From JAJCYK01 sp965224285 (GTDB lineage: Bacteria > Bacteroidota > Bacteroidia > Cytophagales > Cyclobacteriaceae): a DNA stretch of 64,000 bases. The first letter of the stretch is position 1. Every line of letters begins with the position of its first letter. Positions 17,262 to 27,160 of this stretch are shown here, in pieces. The stretch lies in NCBI GenBank assembly GCA_965224285.1, contig OZ245043.1, forward strand, positions 5,084,001-5,148,000. Direction: 5' to 3'. A program made the translations under genes and the position numbers. The notes below the pieces were generated by a model that had not been told where the DNA came from, searched no databases, and saw nothing but the letters and a program-made list of their open reading frames with translations.

Positions 17262-18564
17262 TCGGTTCCCTTAATACCGTTCCCAGTACCAAATTGCCCT
17301 GGCACTCAGATAAATGCACTGGTATTCTGGAGTTTACCAATTCAGGCTTGTAATCTACTGCAACCCGGATGTAATTATCACTATACCCCAGAATTAGACC
17401 ATCTTTAATATCATTTTCAAAAAGAACTTCTCTGGTTGCTCCCAGAAATGAACGGTAAAAGTGAACTCGTTTCCGCTCGGAAAGCTCTCGCAGTATTTTA
17501 GATCGTTGAGCACGCAGTGCTTTGGGTACAACTCCAGGCATAGCGGCAGCAGGTGTATTGGGTCTTTCCGAATAACTAAATACGTGCAAGTAATCAAGTG
17601 GCAAAGTTTCTAAGTATTCCTTGGTTTCCTTAAATAACCACTCATCTTCGCCAGGAAATCCCACTAACACATCAGCTCCTATGCAACAATCTGGTATCAG
17701 GTTCTTTATTAATCCTACCCGTTGGCGGTAGAGATCAGTGAGATAGCGCCTCTTCATTTTTTTCAGAATAGCATCGCTACCTGATTGTAAAGGAATATGA
17801 AAATGTGGTAGAAATTTCACAGATTGGGCCACAAAATTGATCAGATCACTGGTCAATAGGTTAGGCTCAATGGAGGAAATGCGAAACTTCCCTTTCTCGG
17901 GGATATTTTCCAGTGCTTCGACCAGATCTTGAAACCGATGTGCCCTGGTGCCGTTGACTTTGCCAAAATCACCCACGTTAACCCCGGTTAACACAATTTC
18001 CTTTACTCCACTATTGAATATATGTCTGGCTTTATCTACTACCTCTGCTAATTGTCCACTCCGGCTAACACCCCGTGCCAGGGGAATGGTACAGAAGGAG
18101 CAACTATAGTCACAACCATCCTGAACCTTAAGGAAGGTCCGGGTTCGATCATTGATGGAATAGGCCAAATGGAATTGGTCAACCGAACTGATATCACAGG
18201 CCATCACTGCGGGTGTTGATTGTTTGCCGAGATTGTCCATTACCTCAGGAAGTCGGAATTTATCCGAAGCCCCTAAGACCGCATCCACTCCCTTTATTTT
18301 GGCAATTTGTTCTGGCTGCAATTGCGCGAAGCATCCAACTATTATGATAAATCCAGAAGGGTTGATGGCCAGGGCTTCTCTCACGATTTTCCGGCATTTC
18401 CGGTCAGCATTATCCGTCACAGAGCAGGTATTTATTACAAAGTAGTCGGATTGATCTCCAAATTGAACCAACTCATATCCTTGCTTCACCAGAGATCGGC
18501 CCAGGGAGGAGCTCTCTGAAAAATTTAGCTTGCATCCTAGGGTATAAAAAGCCACCTTTTTCAT
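17251..18564 (-). CDS. mtaB: tRNA threonylcarbamoyladenosine methylthiotransferase (MtaB)
   Basis: A 437-residue radical-SAM enzyme that adds a methylthio group to t6A37 of tRNA. The N-terminal UPF0004 domain holds the three auxiliary-cluster cysteines Cys11, Cys47 and Cys78; the radical-SAM motif is Cys151, Cys155 and Cys158 (CDYSCSFC); a C-terminal TRAM-like domain follows from about residue 375. The start TLGCKLN and the SITDNADRK-like signature separate MtaB from MiaB and RimO. It lies 15 bp downstream of the sulfatase gene on the same strand. Confidence 0.93.
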   Translation of the reverse strand: MKKVAFYTLGCKLNFSESSSLGRSLVKQGYELVQFGDQSDYFVINTCSVTDNADRKCRKIVREALAINPSGFIIIVGCFAQLQPEQIAKIKGVDAVLGASDKFRLPEVMDNLGKQSTPAVMACDISSVDQFHLAYSINDRTRTFLKVQDGCDYSCSFCTIPLARGVSRSGQLAEVVDKARHIFNSGVKEIVLTGVNVGDFGKVNGTRAHRFQDLVEALENIPEKGKFRISSIEPNLLTSDLINFVAQSVKFLPHFHIPLQSGSDAILKKMKRRYLTDLYRQRVGLIKNLIPDCCIGADVLVGFPGEDEWLFKETKEYLETLPLDYLHVFSYSERPNTPAAAMPGVVPKALRAQRSKILRELSERKRVHFYRSFLGATREVLFENDIKDGLILGYSDNYIRVAVDYKPELVNSRIPVHLSECQGNLVLGTVLREPITV

Positions 18565-18579
18565 AGTGCCAAAGTTAGA

Positions 18580-20421
18580 CTATTTATCCAGATAATCCTG
18601 ATAAGTGGTTTGTAAGTGGGATTTGGTCAAGGCCAGCCGGCTTGCAGAAACCTTGGTACTGGATTCCATAACAGCTTTGGATTGATAGTCGTAAATGGTG
18701 ATACCCTGGTGATCGATAAAGCTTATTCCATCATTAAATACATAAAAAGCGCCTTCCTTGGAACCATTATCAAAGATATCCCGACTCCAAATGTATTTAT
18801 CATCATCGATATTGATTTGGTTTAGCAGTGTTTTTGCCAGATCTGTTTGAGAGCAGTATTTGGTGATCACGGTATCTTTTAACTCCAGAGCGCCTCCCAG
18901 CCAAAGCATTGGTATATGATACTTTTCAGCTTGATAACGGTGATCATTTCCTAAAAGGCGATGACCGTGATCAGCCAGAATTATGATCAAAGTTTGATCA
19001 TACCAGGGCATTTGCTTGGCCTTTTCTATAAACTCCCCCACTGATTGGTCGGCATAATGTAAAGAACTTAGATACTTGTTGGTGAGATCATCACCAGGGA
19101 ATTTTGATTCTATGGGAATTTCGAAAGGCTCATGGCTGCTCAAGGTAAAGATCACCGTAAAAAATGGAGAACTTAGCCCGTTTAACTGCTGCAAAGCCTT
19201 TTCAAGTACCACGTGGTCATGAGCTCCCCACTTGGAATTCATATCCCGCTTGAAAAAGGAATCCTTCCCAACTACCCGGTCAAATTTCCCATTGATCAGA
19301 TAGGTTTTAATATTGGCGAATTCCAGTTCTCCCCCGTGGTAAAACGAAGTATGGTAGCCAAGATCATTAAAGTCCTGGGTGAGGATAGGAAGTTGGGAGG
19401 ACTTGTTGGGAATTTTTACAATCGATTTTCGAGGTTGTGCTGGAAAACCACTCAGAATCGCTACCAGACCCTTATCGCTGCGATCACCACTGGCATAAAA
19501 GTTCGAAAAAAGTATACCCTGAGGTATCAGTTGTTGAAATTTCGGCAGTACACCGCGATGATCACCGCCTAATTCAGATAATGCTTTAGAAGTTAAGCTT
19601 TCCCAAAGTATTATAATGATATTTGGGCGCTCATGATTTAGCACCTTATGGGATTTGGCATCTTTCACCCCATAAAACTGCGAGACCAACTGCTTTGCTT
19701 TGGCTTGGGGCAATTCCTGATAAGGGTTGTGGTTGGTATGTACTTCTTGGGTAATGGATCGAAATACATTCCAGGGCACGTTTAGAGCTGCCTGATTAGC
19801 GAAATCATTTTTGGAGAAAAAAGCAACACTTTGGTTAAGAGGGGCTAATTGAAAACCTCCCCGAATCGGGATTATCAATCCTAGAGTGAATAACAGTAAG
19901 AGTATACCCCAATAGGGGGATATTCGGGGGAATAAATATAAAATCCTATGGATGAATTTTTGATACCACCAATAGAATACCAATGAGATTACAATAATCG
20001 AGCTTAATAACCATCCGTAGGGGCTGCTGGAAGCAGAAATGGCCATTTCTGTGGGCGTATTTATATAGGTCAGTGGAGTGGCATCAAGACGAAAGCCCCA
20101 TTCTCTGAATAGTTCAAGGTCAGCGATTTGTAAAAAGGTAACCAAGAGCAAAGTAACCAGGGTATATCCTTTTAGCAATTTTGGAACCCATAGTTGGTTT
20201 GTTAACACCGTTAACATGATCAACAAAAAGGTTACCAGGCTTAAGTATGCGGTAAATGACAGATCCATTTTTGATCCATGTATAAATACTCCTCCTAATG
20301 TTTCAATAGGCAGATGGGCTGACGTTGAAGAGTGGTACACCAGGAAAGCAACTCGGAAAAGGATGAAATACACCATCCAGAAGCTAAAATAATACCATAA
20401 ATATTTAAGTCGGTATCTCAT
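18580..20421 (-). CDS. LTA synthase family membrane sulfatase-like protein
   Basis: A 613-residue membrane enzyme with about five N-terminal helices (residues 1-185) and a periplasmic alkaline-phosphatase-fold domain. The nucleophile region NIIIILWESLTSKA supplies Glu274 and Thr277, and the metal motif ADHGHRLLG is near residue 490. In Gram-positives the family makes lipoteichoic acid from phosphatidylglycerol; in Gram-negatives relatives transfer phosphoglycerol or phosphoethanolamine to periplasmic glycans or lipids. Here a role in modifying envelope glycans or lipids is likely, the exact acceptor unknown. It precedes mtaB by 15 bp. Confidence 0.85.
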   Translation of the reverse strand: MRYRLKYLWYYFSFWMVYFILFRVAFLVYHSSTSAHLPIETLGGVFIHGSKMDLSFTAYLSLVTFLLIMLTVLTNQLWVPKLLKGYTLVTLLLVTFLQIADLELFREWGFRLDATPLTYINTPTEMAISASSSPYGWLLSSIIVISLVFYWWYQKFIHRILYLFPRISPYWGILLLLFTLGLIIPIRGGFQLAPLNQSVAFFSKNDFANQAALNVPWNVFRSITQEVHTNHNPYQELPQAKAKQLVSQFYGVKDAKSHKVLNHERPNIIIILWESLTSKALSELGGDHRGVLPKFQQLIPQGILFSNFYASGDRSDKGLVAILSGFPAQPRKSIVKIPNKSSQLPILTQDFNDLGYHTSFYHGGELEFANIKTYLINGKFDRVVGKDSFFKRDMNSKWGAHDHVVLEKALQQLNGLSSPFFTVIFTLSSHEPFEIPIESKFPGDDLTNKYLSSLHYADQSVGEFIEKAKQMPWYDQTLIIILADHGHRLLGNDHRYQAEKYHIPMLWLGGALELKDTVITKYCSQTDLAKTLLNQINIDDDKYIWSRDIFDNGSKEGAFYVFNDGISFIDHQGITIYDYQSKAVMESSTKVSASRLALTKSHLQTTYQDYLDK

Positions 20422-20535
20422 CTACAGGATATAATCTAAGAACACAATCATAGCTGCCAGGACTTTCTTTTACTGGAAAATCCATAAATTACCCAAAATT
20501 AGCACATCTCATTTAGTAAATAACATTTGAGCAAT

Positions 20536-22698
20536 ATGGCCTATTTACGGTATCAAGCACTGGATTTAGTACAACAACGAAAAGAAATAAAAGTGCCTCA
20601 AAGTACTAAAAAGTCCAGCGAGATATTCGGGATAAATACTTTCGGGCTGGAACAGATGAAACAATCTTTATCTCCGGATATTTTTGAAAAAGTGGTAGAG
20701 GCAACTCGAAAGGGAAAGAAGATCGATGTTGATACTGCAGATGTCATTGCGGTAGCAATGAAATCATGGGCTCTAACCCAGGGAGCTACTCATTTTACTC
20801 ATTGGTTTCAGCCATTAACCGGTACCACTGCTGAGAAGCATGACTCATTTTTTGATGCCGCTTCGGGAATGGAAAAATTTAAAGGAAGTGAATTGGTGCA
20901 ACAGGAACCCGATGCATCCTCTTTCCCCAGCGGAGGTATTCGCAGTACCTTTGAGGCTAGAGGATACACTGCCTGGGACCCCAGCTCACCAATTTTTATT
21001 TTGGAGAATACCTTGTGTATACCAACAATTTTTGTCTCCTATACCGGTGAGACTCTGGACTATAAAGCACCACTTTTAAAGGCTGTAGAGGCATTGGATA
21101 AAGCTGCCACCAGAATTTGCAAGCATTTTGATAAAAATGTAACAAAGGTCACTCCATCTCTGGGTGTGGAACAAGAATACTTTCTTATTGATAAGGCCTT
21201 GTTTAGCGCCAGGCCTGACCTGGTAATGTCCGGTAGAACAATTTTTGGTCATAATCCGGCTCGAGGTCAGCAGTTGGATGACCATTATTTTGGCTCGATA
21301 CCAACCCGGGCTTTCAATTTCATGAAAGAATTTGAAGTTGAAGCCTTGAAATTGGGTATCCCTGTCCGTACCCGCCATAATGAAGTTGCTCCCAGTCAAT
21401 TTGAGGTAGCACCTTTGCATGAAGAGATCAATGTAGCTACTGACCACAACCAATTGATGATGGATATCATGGATAAAATAGCGGCCAGGCACAATTTGAA
21501 GGTGTTATTTCATGAAAAACCATTTGCAGGACTCAATGGAAGCGGAAAGCACAATAATTGGTCGTTAATTACGGATACCGGGATCAACCTTTATCAGCCG
21601 AGCAGCAGTGCCAGGGAAAATCTGGTATTTCTGATATTTTTTGTGAATACTATAATGGCGGTATACCAATTCTCATCTTTATTAAGGGCTAGTATAGCTT
21701 CCGCTGGTAACGATCATCGTTTGGGAGCAAATGAAGCTCCGCCAGCTATTATTTCAGTTTTTATTGGTGCACAGATGACGGCTATACTGGATGAGCTGGA
21801 ACAGAATGGCAACATTAAAATAAAAAAAGGGGATAACATGTATATGAAATTAGGGATCGACAAGATCCCTGAGATCATTGTTGACAATACCGATCGAAAT
21901 CGTACTTCACCTTTTGCATTTACCGGGAATAAATTTGAGTTCCGGGCTGTGGGAGCTGAAGCTAATGTGGCACAACCTATGACGGTCTTAAATTTGGCTG
22001 TAGCAGACCAGCTCAACCGATTTAATGAGGAGCTTGAAGATAGAGTCAACCGAGGTACTGAGAAAAAGATTGCTATTGTGGAAATTCTCAGGGAATACAT
22101 AAGCAAATCCAAGGAAATTCGATTTGAAGGTGACGGCTATTCTAAGGAGTGGGAAGCGGAGGCCAGGAGGCGTGGATTAACCAACGTCCCCAGTACTCCA
22201 CAGGCCTTGAATGCTTATCTGGACAGAAAATCAAAGTCCTTGTTTAAAAGACATAAGGTATTTACCGAGGTAGAATTGACTGCCCGCAATGAGATTATGC
22301 TGGAAAATTACATCCTTAAAATCCAAATCGAATCCCGTATCATGAGCGATCTGGCCATGAATCATATAATACCCACTGCCATAGCCTACCAGAATAAGTT
22401 GATTGAAAACGCCAACGGTTTAAAAAGTTTAGGTATGAACAATCAATCAGTGGTGGCGGCCATTGAACGCACTTCCAGTTATATAGAAACTATTCAATCC
22501 AATTGCATTGCCATGACCAAGGAAAGAAAAAGGATCAACGGAATAGAAGAATCTAAGAAAAAGGCCTACGCCTATGGCAAAGATATAAAGGAAAAATATT
22601 TTGAAACCATCAGACACGCCGTGGATAAGCTTGAACTTATAGTTGATGATGAGGATTGGCCTTTAGTCAAATACCGGGAAATGTTATTTCTCAGATAA
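20536..22698 (+). CDS. glnN: Glutamine synthetase type III
   Basis: A 720-residue GSIII enzyme that makes glutamine from glutamate, ammonia and ATP; the length distinguishes it from the 470-residue type I. Motifs include the GSIII signature around AWDPSSPIFI, the substrate site NEVAPSQFEVAPLHEE, FHEKPFAGLNGSGKHNNWS, RLGANEAPPA and FTGNKFEFRAVGA. The start used is ATG (MAYLRYQAL); a TTG three codons earlier is possible. Its stop overlaps the start of the histidine kinase gene by one base (TAATG), so the kinase is probably translated after it. A TTAGCACATC motif lies about 35 bp upstream. Confidence 0.96.
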   Translation: MAYLRYQALDLVQQRKEIKVPQSTKKSSEIFGINTFGLEQMKQSLSPDIFEKVVEATRKGKKIDVDTADVIAVAMKSWALTQGATHFTHWFQPLTGTTAEKHDSFFDAASGMEKFKGSELVQQEPDASSFPSGGIRSTFEARGYTAWDPSSPIFILENTLCIPTIFVSYTGETLDYKAPLLKAVEALDKAATRICKHFDKNVTKVTPSLGVEQEYFLIDKALFSARPDLVMSGRTIFGHNPARGQQLDDHYFGSIPTRAFNFMKEFEVEALKLGIPVRTRHNEVAPSQFEVAPLHEEINVATDHNQLMMDIMDKIAARHNLKVLFHEKPFAGLNGSGKHNNWSLITDTGINLYQPSSSARENLVFLIFFVNTIMAVYQFSSLLRASIASAGNDHRLGANEAPPAIISVFIGAQMTAILDELEQNGNIKIKKGDNMYMKLGIDKIPEIIVDNTDRNRTSPFAFTGNKFEFRAVGAEANVAQPMTVLNLAVADQLNRFNEELEDRVNRGTEKKIAIVEILREYISKSKEIRFEGDGYSKEWEAEARRRGLTNVPSTPQALNAYLDRKSKSLFKRHKVFTEVELTARNEIMLENYILKIQIESRIMSDLAMNHIIPTAIAYQNKLIENANGLKSLGMNNQSVVAAIERTSSYIETIQSNCIAMTKERKRINGIEESKKKAYAYGKDIKEKYFETIRHAVDKLELIVDDEDWPLVKYREMLFLR

Positions 22699-25600
22699 TG
22701 CGTATTTCATTGATCATCTTCTTATTGACTATGGGACTGGGTCTTAGGGCTCAGGAATTGGAATCAGTTAAGCATATTCAGGGTTCTCAACCACTTAGTC
22801 AGTTCATGGTGGACAATTGGAATACCGATGATGGCCTGCCCACCAATGCTATATTGGATATGGAAAAATCTCCCGATGGATTTATGTGGTTGGCCACTTT
22901 TAACGGTTTGGTGCGGTTCGATGGAGTGGACTTTAAGACATTCAATAAAAACAATACTCCCCAATTTCAAACTAATAATATTTCCGCTTTGTACCGGGAC
23001 CAGAATGGTATCTTGTGGATTGGGACCAACGGAGGTGGTTTAGTAAGAATGAAAAACGGCATTTTTCAATCTTACCAACCCACGAGTTTTGTTCGAAATA
23101 CGGCAATTACAGCCCTTGAGCAAGGCAATAATGGTAGCTTGTGGGTGGGCACCAGATTAGGCCTGGCACTCATAGAGAATGATAGCCTGCAAAAGGTAGA
23201 TTTTGCTCCACTGTCTACCATAAATGTTACCTCATTACACCTGGATCACAAACAACGACTGTGGGTAGGCTCTGCAGCGAAGGGCTTATTTGTGATAGAA
23301 TCAGGTACCGTTCATAGGTTTAACCGGGAAAATCTTGGTCTATCAAGCAATTTCATAAGATCAATCTTCCATGATAGCCAAGATAGAATATGGGTAGGTA
23401 CGGATCGTGGGGTGGCGGTGATAGATGAAAGTGGGATACGAGAATTGGACTCTGTGCAACTAGCACCTCAGATTTTTACAAATGCCATTATTGAAGATCA
23501 TTTGGGTAACATTTGGATGGGCTCCAATGACGGCTTGAGACGATTTAATGATCAATTTGAAGCTCTGGAAAAAACATTGGGAATGGATAGCCATATAGTA
23601 CAGTCCCTTTATCAGGATGAGGAGAAGAATATCTGGGTAGGAACTTATAGAGGGGGATTGTTGCGATTGAAGCAGTCCAAGTTTCTAAATCTAGGGAGAT
23701 TGGAGGGACTTGCCAATGAAGTTATAAATGCGGTATATGAAGATGACTCGGTAGTATGGATAGGTTCAGATGATGGATTAGCGAGTTTTAGAAATGGCAT
23801 TTTTGAAAATTATCAGCTGGGTAGGAGGTCCGCTGGAAATCGAATTCGGGATATTCTTAGGGATAGTCGGGGGAGGCTATGGCTTTGTACATATTATGGA
23901 TTGGTACAATTCGAGTCTGGAAGGACTTTGCGCAGGATCACTACCGTACAGGGCCTTTCCAGCAACAATACCCGCAGGATTGTGGAAGATAGTAAAGGTA
24001 ATCTTTGGGTAGGCACGGCTAACGGTCTAAACAGAATTTCCGATGAGGGTGTTAAATCATTCGGACTTGAATCCGGCTTAGGAGATTTGTTTGTGATGTC
24101 GTTGTTTATCGACCGTCAGGATCAACTATGGGTGGGGACCGATGGAGGCGGGGCATACTTGAAACAGGGGACTGAATTCACCCCAGCATTTTCGGAAGAA
24201 TCTGGTCACGACATAATTTTTAACATTGCTCAAGATTACAACGGAGCCTATTGGTTAAGTAGTAATCGGGGTATTATATACCGGTCTGATTCCATTCAGT
24301 ATAACCTTACTCAAGAGCAAGGTCTGATAAGTAACAATATATTCCAAACTATAATCGATGAAACGGGTCAAATTTGGATCACCAGCGACCGGGGCCTGAT
24401 GAGAACCAATCGGAATGAACTCATGGAAGTCATTACCGGTAGATCGGAGGCCCTTGAAAATTACAGGATCTTTGATAGATCAGATGGCCTGAGAACCAGT
24501 CAGATCACTGCGGCCTCCAAGTCGATTCAAACTGCTGGGGGAAATTTATGGATCGCAACATTGAATGGGGTGACGGTGATAAATTCCCGACAGATACCAA
24601 TCAATGAAGTGTTACCTCAAACCGCTATCACTATGACCCGAGTTGATGATCAGGATTGGGGAGTTGATAGTGTAATTAGTCTGCCCGCTGGTATCCGGCG
24701 TACGGAATTTCACTATACTGGATTAAGCTTTTATTCACCAGAGAAAGTAAGGTTTAAATATATGCTTGAAAACTTTGACGATGACTGGATTGAAGCACAA
24801 GGCAGAAGGGTGGCTTATTATACAAATATTCCACCAGGGAGTTATGAATTCAAGGTACTGGCCGCCAATAACGATGGCATCTGGAATATGGACCCCGCCA
24901 TTATAAAAGTGCAACAACAAGCCTATTTTTACCAAACAAAGGGCTTTTATGTATTGCTAGCCTTGCTATTAATTGCACTGGGAGCATTTTTGTACTGGTT
25001 GCGGGTCAGAGGTTTTAAACGAAGGAATAAAATTCTAGCCAGGCTAGTTAAAGAGAGAACCAGGAGTATTCGTGAGCAAAACCATGCCATCATCAATCAG
25101 AAGGAAGAGCTAAAACAATTGAATTTGGTTAAGGACAAACTACTATCGGTTATCTCTCATGATCTTCGGGGACCAATTGCAGCGGTGGCAGGATTATTAG
25201 GTCTATTAAAGTCCGGTCATTTAAATTATAAGGAATTAATGGCGCAGAGCAGCAGTTTAAACAATGAAGTACACGGATTGACTTATTTGCTAGACAATTT
25301 ATTGAGTTGGTCAAAATCTCAAATGCAGGGAATCAATTTACAGAAAGAAAACCATTCACTAAAACAAGTGATTGAGGAAAATATCAGGGTGATAGTTCCC
25401 ATGTCGGAGCATAAAAACATTACCATCAACAATAAGGTGCCGGATAATTGTGTGGTATATACCGACGCTAATCTCCTGAGTATAGTGATCAGAAACTTAA
25501 TCATGAATGCCATTAAATTCACCCCAGGATCAGGAAAAATTGAAATCTCTGCTAATTCATCCTCGAAGAATGTAACCGTGTCGGTACAAGATAACGGGGT

Positions 25601-25820
25601 GGGCATCCCGGCCACTGAGCTTTCGGTTCTTTTTGATGTCCAAAACCACTACTCCAAGATGGGCACGGCCAATGAGGCTGGGTCAGGTATTGGACTTTTA
25701 CTATGCCAGGAATTTTTGGAAATGGATGGAGGTAAAATATGGGCAGAGAGTCAGGAAGGAGTGGGTAGTTCCTTTTATTTTACCCTGACAAAAGCGGTAA
25801 ATGTATCAGCGGACCTCTAA
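22698..25820 (+). CDS. Propeller-type sensor histidine kinase
   Basis: A 1040-residue membrane sensor kinase. Order: signal peptide (residues 1-21), two-component propeller repeats (about 30-650; repeated LWVGT and IWIGT signatures), Y_Y_Y domain (about 680-745), one membrane helix (about 750-772), coiled coil, HisKA with phospho-acceptor His821 (SVISHDLRGP), and HATPase (DNGVGIP and GSGIGLLLC). There is no receiver or AraC domain, unlike hybrid two-component systems of Bacteroides, so an external response regulator is needed; none is adjacent. In other Bacteroidota such propellers sense extracellular oligosaccharides (family knowledge). The ATG overlaps the glnN stop. Confidence 0.92.
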   Translation: MRISLIIFLLTMGLGLRAQELESVKHIQGSQPLSQFMVDNWNTDDGLPTNAILDMEKSPDGFMWLATFNGLVRFDGVDFKTFNKNNTPQFQTNNISALYRDQNGILWIGTNGGGLVRMKNGIFQSYQPTSFVRNTAITALEQGNNGSLWVGTRLGLALIENDSLQKVDFAPLSTINVTSLHLDHKQRLWVGSAAKGLFVIESGTVHRFNRENLGLSSNFIRSIFHDSQDRIWVGTDRGVAVIDESGIRELDSVQLAPQIFTNAIIEDHLGNIWMGSNDGLRRFNDQFEALEKTLGMDSHIVQSLYQDEEKNIWVGTYRGGLLRLKQSKFLNLGRLEGLANEVINAVYEDDSVVWIGSDDGLASFRNGIFENYQLGRRSAGNRIRDILRDSRGRLWLCTYYGLVQFESGRTLRRITTVQGLSSNNTRRIVEDSKGNLWVGTANGLNRISDEGVKSFGLESGLGDLFVMSLFIDRQDQLWVGTDGGGAYLKQGTEFTPAFSEESGHDIIFNIAQDYNGAYWLSSNRGIIYRSDSIQYNLTQEQGLISNNIFQTIIDETGQIWITSDRGLMRTNRNELMEVITGRSEALENYRIFDRSDGLRTSQITAASKSIQTAGGNLWIATLNGVTVINSRQIPINEVLPQTAITMTRVDDQDWGVDSVISLPAGIRRTEFHYTGLSFYSPEKVRFKYMLENFDDDWIEAQGRRVAYYTNIPPGSYEFKVLAANNDGIWNMDPAIIKVQQQAYFYQTKGFYVLLALLLIALGAFLYWLRVRGFKRRNKILARLVKERTRSIREQNHAIINQKEELKQLNLVKDKLLSVISHDLRGPIAAVAGLLGLLKSGHLNYKELMAQSSSLNNEVHGLTYLLDNLLSWSKSQMQGINLQKENHSLKQVIEENIRVIVPMSEHKNITINNKVPDNCVVYTDANLLSIVIRNLIMNAIKFTPGSGKIEISANSSSKNVTVSVQDNGVGIPATELSVLFDVQNHYSKMGTANEAGSGIGLLLCQEFLEMDGGKIWAESQEGVGSSFYFTLTKAVNVSADL

Positions 25821-26041
25821 AACCTGTCTGGGCGCTGTATCAGTTTTACTACCAACTCATGAGGGTCCCCATCTTTATCCACCAGGTGTAAAAGTATCAT
25901 AGGATTATCTTGCTGGATGCGGTTTTCGATTTTTTGGATTGAGTTGCTGCTGAGAAATTTCTCAAGCTCAGATTTTAATTCAACCAATGCATAAGCCATT
26001 TCTGTTTCGATCTGACTGGGATTATAGTTTTCAGTTTTCAT
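25817..26041 (-). CDS. Small hypothetical protein
   Basis: A 74-residue, mostly helical soluble protein that I do not recognise. An N-terminal amphipathic helix (MAYALVELKSELEKFLSS) is followed by a short beta-like segment (ILLHLVDKDGDPHELVVKLIQR). It lies 10 bp downstream of fabH on the same strand with an A-rich leader containing TTTTAGCACA, so it is a likely second gene of that operon. Its stop overlaps the convergent kinase stop (CTAA). Function unknown. Confidence 0.6.
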   Translation of the reverse strand: MKTENYNPSQIETEMAYALVELKSELEKFLSSNSIQKIENRIQQDNPMILLHLVDKDGDPHELVVKLIQRPDRF

Positions 26042-26051
26042 AAAAAATGTG

Positions 26052-27053
26052 CTAAAATCTTATTAAAGCGGAGGCCCAGGTAAAGCCGCTTCCAAATGCG
26101 GCTATACACAATAAGTCATTTGGACGTAATTGCTTATTTCCAATCGCTTCGCTCATGGCAATAGGGATGGAAGCAGCGGTGGTGTTTCCAAATCTCATAA
26201 TATTATTAAATACTTTGTCATCCGGAAGCGATAATTGCTTTTGTAAGAATTGGCTTATGCGCAGGTTCGCTTGATGAGGGATCAAAAGATCTATATCATC
26301 CACCTGCATACCATTGGCAGCTAATGCTTCATTGATGACTTCCTCAAACTTCACGATAGCATGCTTAAATACCATATTTCCGTTCATGTGAGCCCTGATC
26401 CCGGTCCCGTCAATCATATCTTTAGTTAACCGCTCTTTACGGCTACTGCCGGGATCCTTTACATAGAGCTCCTCCGCAAAGCGGCCATCTGCATGCAAAT
26501 GTGTGGAAAGGATATGACTGGTTTCACCCTCAGTTGCGGTTTGGAGAATAACCGCTCCCGCGCCATCTGCAAATATTACCGATACCGCACGTCCCCGGTC
26601 ATTCATTTCTAGGGCGGAAGACTGAATTTCAGCGCCTACTACCAGTATGTTTTTATAAGTTTGGGTTTTAATATATTGGTCACCTACCGATAGGGCGTAA
26701 ATAAACCCAGAGCATGCATTTCTTATGTCAAGCGCCCCAATGCCTTCAAGACCAAGTTCCCGCTGCAACAGTACTCCAGATCCCGGAAAGAAATAATCAG
26801 GGGTGATAGTAGCAAATACGATAAAGTCAATCTCAGATATGGTAATACCGGCACGATCGGCAGCTTGAGCTGCTGCTCTAGCAGCCATATTGGCAACCGT
26901 GTCTTGCTCCGGATTGAAATATCGTCGTTCGATTATTCCGGTGCGTTCACGGATCCATTCATCACTAGTATCCATCACCTTTTCCAGATCCGAGTTGGTC
27001 ACCACCTTTTCAGGTACGTAATGCCCAACTCCAGCTACCTTTGACCTAATCAT
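26052..27053 (-). CDS. fabH: 3-oxoacyl-ACP synthase III (FabH-like)
   Basis: A 333-residue ketoacyl synthase III with the full catalytic triad Cys114 (RNACSGF), His260 (IPHQANLRI) and Asn290 (FGNTTAAS). It condenses acetyl- or branched acyl-CoA with malonyl-ACP to start fatty acid synthesis. The genome context here (no plsX, rpmF or acpP next to it) suggests an additional copy rather than the primary one in the usual cluster; a role in specialised lipid or secondary metabolite synthesis cannot be excluded. Downstream it is followed closely by a 74-residue protein. Confidence 0.93.
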   Translation of the reverse strand: MIRSKVAGVGHYVPEKVVTNSDLEKVMDTSDEWIRERTGIIERRYFNPEQDTVANMAARAAAQAADRAGITISEIDFIVFATITPDYFFPGSGVLLQRELGLEGIGALDIRNACSGFIYALSVGDQYIKTQTYKNILVVGAEIQSSALEMNDRGRAVSVIFADGAGAVILQTATEGETSHILSTHLHADGRFAEELYVKDPGSSRKERLTKDMIDGTGIRAHMNGNMVFKHAIVKFEEVINEALAANGMQVDDIDLLIPHQANLRISQFLQKQLSLPDDKVFNNIMRFGNTTAASIPIAMSEAIGNKQLRPNDLLCIAAFGSGFTWASALIRF

Positions 27054-27160
27054 ATTTCCTCCTTTTAATCAGAACAAATATACATTCTTATACTTCTTCA
27101 GTACCATTGCGATTGCAAGAAATGGAAATACACAGCTCTACCATGGCCTATTGCTTATAT

